Assembly (NCBI GenBank): GCA_902778265.1
Contig: CACYXI010000001.1
Coordinates: 222,649 to 286,648 of the forward strand
Direction: 5' to 3'
Length of the DNA stretch: 64,000 bases
From: an uncultured Bacteroidales bacterium
Lineage (GTDB): Bacteria > Bacteroidota > Bacteroidia > Bacteroidales > Bacteroidaceae
The position numbers and the translations under genes were made by a program. The notes under the pieces are model-generated. The model saw only the letters and a list, made by a program, of their open reading frames with translations, did no database searches and had not been told where the DNA came from. Every line of letters starts with the position of its first letter. Positions within the stretch are counted from its first letter, which is position 1. Below are positions 32,105-39,647 of this stretch, piece after piece.

Positions 32105-32383
32105 ATGGAACAGGAAAAAAAGAAAATAACAGCACGGGAAGCCTTGGATATAATCAAGACTTACGAAAAACGTATTTTTGATTTTGATAGGGAAAAGGAA
32201 GAAAATAATTTCATTCCCGCTCATTATAATCCAAAGGAAGATGGTATTTACTTAACTATCCGTTGTGGACTTACAGGCATTTATACTAAAGTTAATGAAT
32301 GGAAGGATGGCAAGTGGCAGATGGGTATTTTGGATGGCTCAACGACGATTGCGTATTCAAGAAATAAATTGAATTTGTGGTAA
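32105..32383 (+). CDS. FamF: PAHY.PKEDG-type protein (92 aa)
   Basis: NNFIPAHYNPKEDGIYLTIR, then WKDGKWQMGILDGSTTIAYS. Paralogous to 32828-33109. Likely a small beta-rich protein. Function unknown. Confidence 0.7.
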   Translation: MEQEKKKITAREALDIIKTYEKRIFDFDREKEENNFIPAHYNPKEDGIYLTIRCGLTGIYTKVNEWKDGKWQMGILDGSTTIAYSRNKLNLW

Positions 32384-32409
32384 TTTTGTCAACAATTAAG
32401 AAATAAAAT

Positions 32410-32655
32410 ATGAAAAAGATTTTAGCAATTATTTTTACGATAGTTTTACTCGCAGGCTGCACAAGTGGTATAAATTACCGCATGAGAGTTAAGAAAGGGG
32501 ATATAAGGAAGACATATACAAACGAATATGTTTTAACAGAGGTTTGCACAGGTTCTAATGGTTTTGGCCTGCTGTGTTGGGAAAAGGCGGCAATTGAAAA
32601 GGTGGATTCATTATCATTAATCGTGAGAAACAATTATGAGCAAAACTGTCATTAA
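32410..32655 (+). CDS. Predicted lipoprotein (81 aa)
   Basis: MKKILAIIFTIVLLAGCTSG is a signal peptide with lipobox LAGC. The mature part is short (NYRMRVKKGDIRKTYTNEYV). Probably exported and lipid-anchored. The next gene overlaps its end. Confidence 0.75.
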   Translation: MKKILAIIFTIVLLAGCTSGINYRMRVKKGDIRKTYTNEYVLTEVCTGSNGFGLLCWEKAAIEKVDSLSLIVRNNYEQNCH

Positions 32656-32824
32656 GATAAGAAGAAAGACTGATGGTAAAATACTGACAGATGTTATAAA
32701 TGATGCCTGTCAGGTTCATAATATCTATGATGGTGATAATTTAATTCTTTCTGAAGAGGAATGGCTTATTGGGTATTCGGAGTGTGATGGATTTTTTGAA
32801 ACATCTGATTTTGAGGATATATAG
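32636..32824 (+). CDS. Small hypothetical protein (62 aa)
   Basis: MSKTVIKIRRKTDGKILTDV, then an acidic C-terminus (SECDGFFETSDFEDI). Overlaps the lipoprotein gene by 20 bases. No family recognised. Confidence 0.6.
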   Translation: MSKTVIKIRRKTDGKILTDVINDACQVHNIYDGDNLILSEEEWLIGYSECDGFFETSDFEDI

Positions 32825-32827
32825 ACT

Positions 32828-33109
32828 ATGAACACGCAAGATGAAATGCACAGGAAAATAAAATCACATAATAAGAATACTCTTGTCTTTGATTTGGATG
32901 CGAATAATTTCGTTCCTGCCCATTATCCGCCAAAGGAAGATGGGATGTACGTTACTATTAGATGCGGTTCTACAGGAATATCACAGAGACTTGACCAATG
33001 GAAGTATGGCAAGTGGCAATTAAAAGTTCTTGATGATTCAAAAGTCATAGCATATTCTGAAAAAGTAGAATTCGGTACGTTCATATATGATGATACAAAA
33101 GGCCTATGA
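32828..33109 (+). CDS. FamF: PAHY.PKEDG-type protein (93 aa)
   Basis: NNFVPAHYPPKEDGMYVTIR and WKYGKWQLKVLDDSKVIAYS align with the 32105 protein throughout. Its stop overlaps the FamA start. Function unknown. Confidence 0.7.
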   Translation: MNTQDEMHRKIKSHNKNTLVFDLDANNFVPAHYPPKEDGMYVTIRCGSTGISQRLDQWKYGKWQLKVLDDSKVIAYSEKVEFGTFIYDDTKGL

Positions 33110-33582
33110 TTACTGAAGATTACGTTAGCTTTGAAATAGCAAAACTCTTAAAGGAGAAAGGGTTTAAGAATTGGTGTGATAAGTGCTATGGCACTGCTTT
33201 ATATCATAAAGGTGTACCAATCAGTTTTGATGACGAATGTGAACTGAAAGACGAGGGGCTTGAAAATGAAATTGAATATGTTGAAGGCGGGTATCTTTAT
33301 GATTTTGGGTGTGACAACAGAAAGGAATATGCAAAAGTATACGCAGCGCCAACCCTTCAAATGGCAATGAAATGGCTGAGAGAAGTGCATCGTATAATAA
33401 TTGTGATTCAGCCACTTTCATTTAACGGAGCAAAGGATTTTCTTTGTGATAATTGGGTATACAGTGTGTGGTTGGGTATCAATCTTAAAATAGGCGAATC
33501 TCTTAAAAATCAAAATACTTCTTCTACTTACGAAGAAGCCTGTGAATCAGCCATTAAATATTGTTTAGAAAATTTAACTTAA
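33106..33582 (+). CDS. FamA: MITEDYV-type protein (158 aa)
   Basis: MITEDYVSFEIAKLLKEKGF, APTLQMAMKWLREVHRI and CESAIKYCLENLT. Closest to the 23038 paralog in its variable region. Function unknown. Confidence 0.8.
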   Translation: MITEDYVSFEIAKLLKEKGFKNWCDKCYGTALYHKGVPISFDDECELKDEGLENEIEYVEGGYLYDFGCDNRKEYAKVYAAPTLQMAMKWLREVHRIIIVIQPLSFNGAKDFLCDNWVYSVWLGINLKIGESLKNQNTSSTYEEACESAIKYCLENLT

Positions 33583-33583
33583 T

Positions 33584-33865
33584 ATGCCAACAGAGGAAAA
33601 AATATATTCAAAGCCGCTTACCATAGAGTTGCTTAATGAGGCGATGAAAAAAGTGGAAAAATGGCACAAAGAGAAAGATGCGGCATTTCTCAGAATATAT
33701 TCAACCGCCAAGAATGATATTCCGAATTTCGATAATGAGGTAGATAAGATGATTAAGGAAACAATTAAAAAGAACTGGAATATATCGGTTGAAGAAAGCG
33801 TAGAATATACTGATGAGCAAAGGAAAGTATTTTTGAAAAATAATTGGTGGGACAAATTCAATTAA
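33584..33865 (+). CDS. Helical hypothetical protein (93 aa)
   Basis: LNEAMKKVEKWHKEKDAAFL and EYTDEQRKVFLKNNWWDKFN. Mostly helical and basic-acidic. No family recognised. Confidence 0.6.
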   Translation: MPTEEKIYSKPLTIELLNEAMKKVEKWHKEKDAAFLRIYSTAKNDIPNFDNEVDKMIKETIKKNWNISVEESVEYTDEQRKVFLKNNWWDKFN

Positions 33866-33912
33866 ATATGAAAAAAAGACACAAGCGGAAATAGAACAGA
33901 TTGCATTTAATA

Positions 33913-33987
33913 CATGTTGACTACCGCGGACTGATTGAGAAAGGGCTTGCCCTTGAAGCACCATATGGTATGTATAAAACCGAATAA
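33913..33987 (+). pseudogene. FamB C-terminal remnant
   Basis: Reads HVDYRGLIEKGLALEAPYGM and ends YKTE-stop, the FamB end, without the rest of the gene. A preceding fragment (ATGAAAAAAAG... near 33868) does not join in frame. Confidence 0.75.
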
Positions 33988-34014
33988 GGTATATAAAAAG
34001 GGAAAGGCAAAATT

Positions 34015-34257
34015 ATGAAAAGAAAACTTATAAAAGTTACCCACAGAGATGGCAGTATTTCGTATACAATTAAAGTAAGAGTGTTCCCATTTATATGGGT
34101 AGTAGGGCGTGAAGATATGGGACTTTACGAACTAGTGTTCAAAGATATGGATTTTGAACATGCAAAAATGGTGCTTAAAAGACTTAACAATGAGGATGTA
34201 GAGCGTAGAGGACATGAGATAAAGTGTACTGAAGTAGTAAAAATCGAGGAGAACTAA
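34015..34257 (+). CDS. Hypothetical basic protein (80 aa)
   Basis: MKRKLIKVTHRDGSISYTIK then a helix (FEHAKMVLKRLNNEDVERRG). It resembles small phage proteins with an R-D-G-x-x-x-Y strand. Function unknown. Confidence 0.6.
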   Translation: MKRKLIKVTHRDGSISYTIKVRVFPFIWVVGREDMGLYELVFKDMDFEHAKMVLKRLNNEDVERRGHEIKCTEVVKIEEN

Positions 34258-34259
34258 TC

Positions 34260-34667
34260 ATGATTACAGAAGATTTCGTCAGCTTTGACGTTGCTAAACT
34301 TCTTAAAGAGAAGGAGTTTGATGCTGAGGGTGTAAGTGAGTTTGGCGGTTATTATGTTGACTATTATCACACGGGCGAAAGAACAGGAATTGTTACGGAA
34401 TCAATGATGTTTAATAGAACCCTTGAAGATTGGGAATGCTTACGACCAACTCTTCAAATGGTTATGAAGTGGTTGAGGGAAGCTCATAGCCTTGAAATAT
34501 ATCCATATCATGATAATACCTCAATTTATAATTCAAAATGGTGGTTTGAAATAATCAAATACCCTAATACAGTAGCTGAATATGAATCCGGAAAAGATGA
34601 GGAATTTGATTCCTACGAACAAGCCTGCGAATCAGCTATTAAATATTGTCTCGAAAATTTGATTTAG
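34260..34667 (+). CDS. FamA: MITEDFV-type protein (135 aa)
   Basis: MITEDFVSFDVAKLLKEKEF, RPTLQMVMKWLREAHSL and CESAIKYCLENLI. Last FamA member in the array. Function unknown. Confidence 0.8.
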   Translation: MITEDFVSFDVAKLLKEKEFDAEGVSEFGGYYVDYYHTGERTGIVTESMMFNRTLEDWECLRPTLQMVMKWLREAHSLEIYPYHDNTSIYNSKWWFEIIKYPNTVAEYESGKDEEFDSYEQACESAIKYCLENLI

Positions 34668-34693
34668 ATATGCGTACAAAAGATTGTCAACTA

Positions 34694-34743
34694 CCCACGA
34701 ATAAATTCGTGGGCATGTAACGCCACTTAACGTGGGCTTACAT
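34694..34743. repeat. Two adjacent hairpins of IS200/IS605-end type
   Basis: CCCACGAAT/ATTCGTGGG (34694-34713) is followed at once by ATGTAA..CCAC/GTGG..TTACAT (34715-34743). The first, preceded by CAACTA, is like the subterminal hairpins of IS200/IS605 elements. No transposase ORF is nearby, so this is a relic or a recruited regulatory structure. Confidence 0.55.
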
Positions 34744-34805
34744 ACGATTGGGCAGTTAACGGCACCCTCCCCGTAAAAAGTTTTGTTTTTTTCAAAGAAA
34801 AGTAA

Positions 34806-34863
34806 TATTTTTGCAAAAAGTTAAAAGTATAATAACAAAAAGGCTAACGGGAATTCCTCCCGT
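34806..34863 (+). promoter_or_regulatory. Promoter TATTTTTG and leader hairpin
   Basis: TATTTTTG (34806-34813) fits TAnnTTTG. The leader holds an ACGGGA/TCCCGT hairpin (34847-34863) seven bases before ATG 34870, which could control translation. Confidence 0.5.
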
Positions 34864-34869
34864 AATATT

Positions 34870-34986
34870 ATGAAAGAAATAGATATTAAGGAATTGCGTA
34901 AGTGGCTTGTAGAACACGGCTATTACGTTGGTGACTCAAGCGTAGCGAAATCGCTCAGAGAACTTGCCGAACAATGGGACGATTAA
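34870..34986 (+). CDS. Short peptide gene (38 aa)
   Basis: MKEIDIKELRKWLVEHGYYV...LRELAEQWDD: a compact helical peptide with its own promoter and leader hairpin. No family recognised, but the codon pattern and leader support it. Confidence 0.55.
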   Translation: MKEIDIKELRKWLVEHGYYVGDSSVAKSLRELAEQWDD

Positions 34987-35013
34987 TAAGAATAAGAATA
35001 AGAATAAGAATAA
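34985..35013. repeat. AATAAG hexamer repeat
   Basis: About five tandem AATAAG units between two genes. Simple-sequence expansion; could also serve as an A/G-rich leader. Confidence 0.8.
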
Positions 35014-35022
35014 ACAATAGAT

Positions 35023-35313
35023 ATGATGAAAACGGAAAATTTGTATAAAGCAGGAGATTTTCTTTATAAACTTGGCGATAAAGGTATCAAAAAAGAATCG
35101 CAAAGAGTTTTTATTTACACTGGTTATATAACTGCTGATGGTTATGGCGTTCTCATTGGTTTTGATTCTGATGGTAAGCTCAGGAAATCATCAGGGTATG
35201 CAAACTACCAATATGGAAATGATGTTAGACTTGCAACAGAAGAAGAAATCAAGTCGTTCATGAATGAGGTATTCAATTACCCTGACCCCATAAGAGAATA
35301 TGGGAGGCCTTAA
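35023..35313 (+). CDS. Hypothetical protein (96 aa)
   Basis: KAGDFLYKLGDKGIKKESQR, then GVLIGFDSDGKLRKSSGYA and DVRLATEEEIKSFMNEV. The last segment (LATEEEI..F) is common in small Bacteroidales phage proteins. Function unknown. Confidence 0.65.
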   Translation: MMKTENLYKAGDFLYKLGDKGIKKESQRVFIYTGYITADGYGVLIGFDSDGKLRKSSGYANYQYGNDVRLATEEEIKSFMNEVFNYPDPIREYGRP

Positions 35314-35344
35314 TAGCAAAAGAAATCATTAAAAATGTACCGTT

Positions 35345-35815
35345 ATGGCAAATTCAGATATGTGCTTGGAAGCAGCACGGAAGGTTTTCCCAAACAATGA
35401 GGATTCACGAGTAGCATATATGCTCGGATTTAATGATGGCTTCGACAAAACCAAGGAGCAGTTGGAGGTAGATATTGTTTCAGCAGCAAAAGTTTTTCTT
35501 GAGGCTCTCTCGAAAACGCCCTACAACAATAAGCCGATAACCGATGCACAAATAATCGTGAAGCAACTGCTTCTCTTTTTAGAAACCCCGTCAAAATACA
35601 ATCCTGATGCAATCGTGGAGCAGTCGGAGGTAGATATTGAGGAAGAAGCTCAAGATGAATACTACAAGTATGCTCACTACGAAAGCGGGTCTATAAGTGG
35701 CGAAGGGTACCATTTGGAAGCGCAGGGACATTATGAATGCTACTTAACGAGAAACGAATTTAAGGATATTGCCCGCCATTTCTACGAACTCGGGCTTAAC
35801 ACAAGAAAGAAATGA
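35345..35815 (+). CDS. FamC-related protein (156 aa)
   Basis: The unique N-terminus MANSDMCLEAARKVFPNNED is joined to FamC elements: EQSEVDIEEEAQDEYYK and DIARHFYELGLNTRKK. A chimera of a different N-terminal domain with the FamC tail. Function unknown. Confidence 0.7.
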   Translation: MANSDMCLEAARKVFPNNEDSRVAYMLGFNDGFDKTKEQLEVDIVSAAKVFLEALSKTPYNNKPITDAQIIVKQLLLFLETPSKYNPDAIVEQSEVDIEEEAQDEYYKYAHYESGSISGEGYHLEAQGHYECYLTRNEFKDIARHFYELGLNTRKK

Positions 35816-35982
35816 TTATTGAACATAAAGGCGGGGAAACAATCGTTAAAAATGATGATATACCCCATAGGCTTGATGATGCCTACTATTATCTTGGTAT
35901 TGCAATGGCAACAGGGAACAGGAGAAGAAAAAAATATTGGCTCAAAAGAATAGAGGAACTCAACGCAAGAAAGGAGGAATAG
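35812..35982 (+). CDS. Small protein with ARKEE tail (56 aa)
   Basis: MIIEHKGGETIVKNDDIPHR... KRIEELNARKEE. The tail encodes AAGGAGG for the next gene. Overlaps the previous stop by four bases. Confidence 0.6.
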   Translation: MIIEHKGGETIVKNDDIPHRLDDAYYYLGIAMATGNRRRKKYWLKRIEELNARKEE

Positions 35983-35985
35983 AAT

Positions 35986-36162
35986 ATGATTATAGATTCT
36001 GATTACAATCACGACGTTTGGGACACTTTTGAATTTACATTTATTGGCCCATGTAAGTGTAAATATTGCCACGAGGAATTTCGTGGGCGTTTTGTAGATG
36101 CCGTACACGAACACATTGAATGCCCCGGCTGTGGAAGGAGTTTATCTTGGAGTGAAAGATAA
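35986..36162 (+). CDS. Zinc-ribbon protein (58 aa)
   Basis: CKCKYCHEEF and ECPGCGRSLSW supply two Cys pairs for zinc. Strong ribosome-binding site from the previous gene's tail. Role unknown. Confidence 0.65.
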   Translation: MIIDSDYNHDVWDTFEFTFIGPCKCKYCHEEFRGRFVDAVHEHIECPGCGRSLSWSER

Positions 36163-36183
36163 CGCAAGAAAGCAGGAATAGAT

Positions 36184-36417
36184 ATGAAAGCACCAGATAA
36201 GATTTATATTCATAGAACTATCCACCTTGGGTTGCTGTCAGCATCCGAGATTGATATTACTGGGCAAGATGAGCAATACATCCGTAAAAACGCTCTGATG
36301 GAGTGGGCGAAAGAAACCTATAAGGCAACTGAAAACAATAATGAAATTAGCGAATTATTCAAGCAGGGAGCCTTGTTTGAATTGCATAAAGTAATCAACA
36401 AAATTGAATCGCTATGA
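36184..36417 (+). CDS. FamD: IRKNALMEWAKE-type protein (77 aa)
   Basis: MKAPDKIYIHRTIHLGL, then YIRKNALMEWAKETYK and KVINKIESL. Stop overlaps the next ATG as in the other FamD genes. Function unknown. Confidence 0.75.
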   Translation: MKAPDKIYIHRTIHLGLLSASEIDITGQDEQYIRKNALMEWAKETYKATENNNEISELFKQGALFELHKVINKIESL

Positions 36418-36701
36418 ATGGAAAAGACGTATTAAAACTCCTTTTGGTTTCCTATGGTTTTAAGAAGGTGAAGATTTCTACATACCGTGCTGATTACGGC
36501 TATATTGGGTATGAAATCAACGCTGAGAATGATGATGGAGATATTTACTCTGCGTTTAATTGCGAGGGGCTTATGCACAATATTGCGTGTATAATCAACA
36601 CAATGAGCAGAAAAGGGATTGAAGCGGATTACAACCCGTTCCCAGGGCACGATTATCCTGTCAAAACAATATTAGAATCAGAAAATCTTGAATCACTATG
36701 A
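36414..36701 (+). CDS. Hypothetical protein (95 aa)
   Basis: GKDVLKLLLVSYGFKKVKIS and HNIACIINTMSRKGIEADYN. Ends NLESL with an ATGA junction resembling FamD ends. No recognised domain. Confidence 0.65.
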   Translation: MNGKDVLKLLLVSYGFKKVKISTYRADYGYIGYEINAENDDGDIYSAFNCEGLMHNIACIINTMSRKGIEADYNPFPGHDYPVKTILESENLESL

Positions 36702-37159
36702 CAAAAGAAGATAATATCATTGTTCCTCGATGGTTTCTTGAAGTTGTAGAAAATACGCTTCAGATTCAGAACAATATCAATCTTGATGAAAAGACTGAAG
36801 AAACCTGTCAAGACCGAAACATTAGACAATCGCTTAGTGGAGTAAGAAAACTCTTAAATGGAGAAGAGTTGACAGGTATGGAACGGCTTGAAAAGTTACA
36901 ACCTTCCCTTTCTTCCAATCTTGACGAGGCAGCAGATGAATATGCAAGTAAATCTTGGATACATGGAGGTGTTTGGCATGAGTCCGTAAAGGATACCTTC
37001 AAAGCCGGAGCCAAGTGGATGGATGGTCAGTATGAGAAGATTGAAGGTGAGCTTGTAGATTGGTATAGCACCAGTAACGGAAAAGACTATTGCTGTGGAA
37101 TAAAGACTATTGATTCTTTTGAGGTCCCAGAAGGCTTTTATATCCGAAAGAAACAGTAA
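36698..37159 (+). CDS. FamG: LDEAA/FKAGA.WM protein (153 aa)
   Basis: SNLDEAADEYASKSW and DTFKAGAKWMDGQYEKIEGE, with the end GFYIRKKQ. Related to 42851-43351 and partly to 45532. The LDEAA...FKAGA.WM pattern is widespread in Bacteroidales phages. Function unknown. Confidence 0.7.
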   Translation: MTKEDNIIVPRWFLEVVENTLQIQNNINLDEKTEETCQDRNIRQSLSGVRKLLNGEELTGMERLEKLQPSLSSNLDEAADEYASKSWIHGGVWHESVKDTFKAGAKWMDGQYEKIEGELVDWYSTSNGKDYCCGIKTIDSFEVPEGFYIRKKQ

Positions 37160-37164
37160 CCCAC

Positions 37165-37205
37165 CGACGGTTGAAACCGTGAGTTTTATCGCTTAAATAA
37201 CATAA
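37165..37205 (+). repeat. IS200/IS605-like hairpin (copy 2, promoterless)
   Basis: CGACGGTTGAAACCGTGAG followed by TTATCGCTTAAATAACATAA matches the 3' part of the elements at 21725 and 46130, but lacks the TATATTTG promoter. Confidence 0.6.
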
Positions 37206-37222
37206 AAAGATACAAAGATACT

Positions 37223-38209
37223 ATGAGTATGTATGATTGGGCAGAGCAAGAGTGTAGAATTGCCTGCAAAAAAGAAAACCCCAACTTTAATTTTGACAGT
37301 GAAGATTTTGACTACGGGTGTAGTTGCTACAAATCCGCATTGAAGGCATACAAGAGCCTTTGCGAAGATGGGCATAGCGGTGCGTCATTCAACTTTACAA
37401 GGAGAATCCTTGAACGGCTTATGAAAGGTCAACCGCTTACCCCCATTACAGACGAGGACTTTTTCATTGTGCACCCCGAATATGCCATTGAAAGTAACGA
37501 GTGGCTCGCAGAACATGGCATTAAATCCGAGATTCAATGTCCGAGAATGAGTAGCCTGTTCCGCACAGAAACATTGGATGGAAAAGTATCGTATAGCGAT
37601 ATCAATCGGGCATACTGTATTGACATTGAAAGTCCGTCTGACACTTATTCTTCTGCAAAAGACCGAGTTGTTGATGAGTTCTTCCCTATAACAATGCCTT
37701 ATATGCCGGAAAAGGGCCAATATAAGGTCTATTGTCAAACTTTTCTTACTGACAGGAAAAACGGAGACTTCGATACTCAGGCTATTTTATATTTCATAAC
37801 TCCCGATGGAAAGCGCGTTGATGTAAACCGCTATCAAACCGAGAAAAACGGAAAGATGGTTGACATCACGAAAGAAGAATATGAAGCCCTGCTTGAAAAA
37901 CGAATTGACGGGCTTCGTGATAAAGTTGCCAATAGCCTTTTATGGACGCTGCTATCTAACTCTGCCCCCGAGAAAGAAATTGAACGTAGGGAGACCGCGT
38001 GGAAAAGTCTTTTGTCAGAAACGAAAAAGAGCATAGAAAACACGCTGAAACAGTTGTGTGTGTTCTATGAAAACCCAGAGCATTATAAATACAATTGTTT
38101 CAGTGTCGAACAAGCACTTTGCCATGGAGACTTTTCTGATTTTGATAATGTTCCGCAACTTATAGAAATAGGGAAGTATCTTCAGGGAATTCTGAAAGTT
38201 ATACAGTAA
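37223..38209 (+). CDS. Hypothetical protein (328 aa)
   Basis: A large soluble protein: N-terminal Cys-containing region (CRIACKKENPNFN, YGCSCYKSALKAYK), a middle part DEFFPITMPYMPEKGQYKVY and a helical C-terminus. I do not recognise the family. One of the few large unique proteins in the array; it sits behind an IS605-like hairpin and ahead of a structured RNA. Confidence 0.7.
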   Translation: MSMYDWAEQECRIACKKENPNFNFDSEDFDYGCSCYKSALKAYKSLCEDGHSGASFNFTRRILERLMKGQPLTPITDEDFFIVHPEYAIESNEWLAEHGIKSEIQCPRMSSLFRTETLDGKVSYSDINRAYCIDIESPSDTYSSAKDRVVDEFFPITMPYMPEKGQYKVYCQTFLTDRKNGDFDTQAILYFITPDGKRVDVNRYQTEKNGKMVDITKEEYEALLEKRIDGLRDKVANSLLWTLLSNSAPEKEIERRETAWKSLLSETKKSIENTLKQLCVFYENPEHYKYNCFSVEQALCHGDFSDFDNVPQLIEIGKYLQGILKVIQ

Positions 38210-38214
38210 CCATA

Positions 38215-38428
38215 GGGCGCGATATTGAAAAATGGGCTAAAGTAATGCCCTTGCGTGAGCCCATGAGCCTAAGTTGAAATTGTATAATGGATGTTCCGGA
38301 GTAGTTCGTCGGTATCATTTGGGTTTAGAACGTGATTGTCCCCATTATGCTTACTTGCAAGATTTCAACCGGCAACAGACCACAGGATAATTCCTCAGGA
38401 GTGCACTAACAAGGGACGCGCCCTTTTT
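38215..38428 (+). ncRNA. Candidate structured RNA (about 214 nt) with intrinsic terminator
   Basis: An outer stem GGGCGCG (38215-38221)/CGCGCCC (38417-38423) is followed by TTTTT. Inside are ATGGGCT/AGCCCAT (38232-38238/38258-38264) and a nested pair GTTGAAAT/ATTTCAAC (38273-38280/38362-38369) enclosing ATAATGG/CCATTAT (38284-38290/38342-38348). No ORF covers it. The closing stem covaries with the short element at 17800. Class unknown; I do not match it to a known riboswitch, tmRNA or RNase P. Confidence 0.6.
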
Positions 38429-38462
38429 ATTAACATGGCAAAAGCCTAAAAAAGAAAATTTT

Positions 38463-38543
38463 ATGAAACCTATCCTTGATGCCTGTTGTGGCGGAAAAAT
38501 GTTTTATTTCGACAAAGACGATTCGAGGGTATTTAACTGTTAA
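38463..38543 (+). pseudogene. Truncated N-terminus of a methyltransferase-like gene
   Basis: MKPILDACCGGKMFYFDKDD and then RVFNC-stop. The DACCGGKMF motif is the SAM-binding start seen in phage class I methyltransferase-like proteins. The rest is missing, possibly deleted when the adjacent transposon region arrived. Confidence 0.55.
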
Positions 38544-38556
38544 ATGAAATCTTATT

Positions 38557-38606
38557 AAAAAATACGAAAAATTATTTCTTTTTCTGAAAGTTTTTTCGTA
38601 TTTTTG
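38557..38606 (+). promoter_or_regulatory. Long hairpin overlapping promoter TATTTTTG
   Basis: AAAAATACGAAAAA (from 38557) pairs with TTTTTTCGTATTTTT (38591-38605). The -7 box TATTTTTG (38599-38606) lies in the right arm. May be the end of the transposon or an operator. Confidence 0.55.
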
Positions 38607-38627
38607 CATTGTTTAAACTATTTATAT

Positions 38628-38849
38628 ATGAAAACGAAAATAAATACAGTAACAAAGAAACTCAGAGAAATGAATTTGAAAGTAGTTGAAGTTACAAAAG
38701 ACCATTACGTATTGGAAAATGGTGACATATATGAACATACTTTTGAAATTGATGATAATATTACTGTTGAAGAATTTCAGAAGCTGTTAGACAATGCACA
38801 GGCGTTAGTTGTTAACACCCTTAATAAAATTGATAATGGCGAATTTTAA
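38628..38849 (+). CDS. Small protein upstream of the IS607 recombinase (73 aa)
   Basis: The ATG at 38628 follows the promoter at 38599. KINTVTKKLREMNLKVVEVT and YEHTFEIDDNITVEEFQKLL. It precedes tnpA by two bases and may be an accessory gene of the transposon or a host-phage gene. No family recognised. Confidence 0.6.
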   Translation: MKTKINTVTKKLREMNLKVVEVTKDHYVLENGDIYEHTFEIDDNITVEEFQKLLDNAQALVVNTLNKIDNGEF

Positions 38850-38851
38850 TC

Positions 38852-39466
38852 ATGACAGAGAGATTGTTAAATATAAAACAAGCATCAGAATATCTAAATG
38901 TCTCTGATGATACTCTCCGTTTATGGGATAAAAGCGGAAAATTAAAGACACTTAAAACAGCAGGCGGGCATAGGAGATATAGAATTGAAGATTTGGATAA
39001 ATTTCTTGGTTTAGTAAAGGAAATAGAAGAACCTGTTGATTGCGTGGCAACATATGCACGAGTAAGTTCAAATGAACAGAAGCAGAAAGGGGATTTGGAT
39101 AGACAGTCACAAAGACTTTCTGAATATTGCGCAAAGAAAAAATGGACCGTCACCAATATAATCAAAGATGTTGGCAGTGGACTGAATGATAACAGAAGTG
39201 GTTTTGTTAAATTAACGGATTTGATTATTAGTCAGAAAGTAAATAAACTTGTTATTGAACATAAGGACAGATTAACCAGGTTTCAGTTCAAATTCATCAA
39301 GAAGATGTTTGAGAGTTATGGCTGTGAGGTTATTGTAATAAATGGTATGGATGTTTCCGACACAGAAGAATTGGCTGCTGACATGATGAGTTTATTGGCA
39401 AGTTTCAGTGGAAAATTCTACGGGAAACGAAGTGCTGAAAGGAGAAAGAAGAATGGCAAAACTTGA
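38852..39466 (+). CDS. tnpA: IS607-family serine recombinase (TnpA)
   Basis: Residues 5-50 are a MerR-type helix-turn-helix (LLNIKQASEYLNVSDDTLRL and TAGGHRRYRIEDL). Residues 64-200 are a resolvase-type catalytic domain with ATYARVSSNEQ (catalytic Ser), DRLTRFQF and AADMMSLLASFSGKFYGKRS. It cuts and joins DNA for transposition with little target specificity. Full length for IS607 TnpA, no disruption seen. Confidence 0.92.
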   Translation: MTERLLNIKQASEYLNVSDDTLRLWDKSGKLKTLKTAGGHRRYRIEDLDKFLGLVKEIEEPVDCVATYARVSSNEQKQKGDLDRQSQRLSEYCAKKKWTVTNIIKDVGSGLNDNRSGFVKLTDLIISQKVNKLVIEHKDRLTRFQFKFIKKMFESYGCEVIVINGMDVSDTEELAADMMSLLASFSGKFYGKRSAERRKKNGKT

Positions 39467-39641
39467 TTTTATATGTAAAGATTGTAGATGGAGAGTGGAT
39501 AATCAAAGCCGCTTGAAATGCAGAAGAGAAGTGAAAATGATTCTCGCATGCAATGTTAAATCTATGTATAGAATGGTTTCGGCAAGAAGTTCTGGCACAC
39601 TATCAAAAGATGGGATGGAATGTAAGTATTTTGAGAAATAA
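39453..39641 (+). CDS. Small Cys-rich protein in the IS607 element (62 aa)
   Basis: MAKLDFICKDCRWRVDNQSR, later LKCRREV and CNVKSMY...GMECKYFEK. The C-x-x-C and later Cys may bind zinc. Overlaps tnpA by 14 bases and precedes tnpB by six. Such a protein is not a standard IS607 component, so it may be a phage gene picked up by the element. Confidence 0.65.
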   Translation: MAKLDFICKDCRWRVDNQSRLKCRREVKMILACNVKSMYRMVSARSSGTLSKDGMECKYFEK

Positions 39642-39647
39642 TATTGT

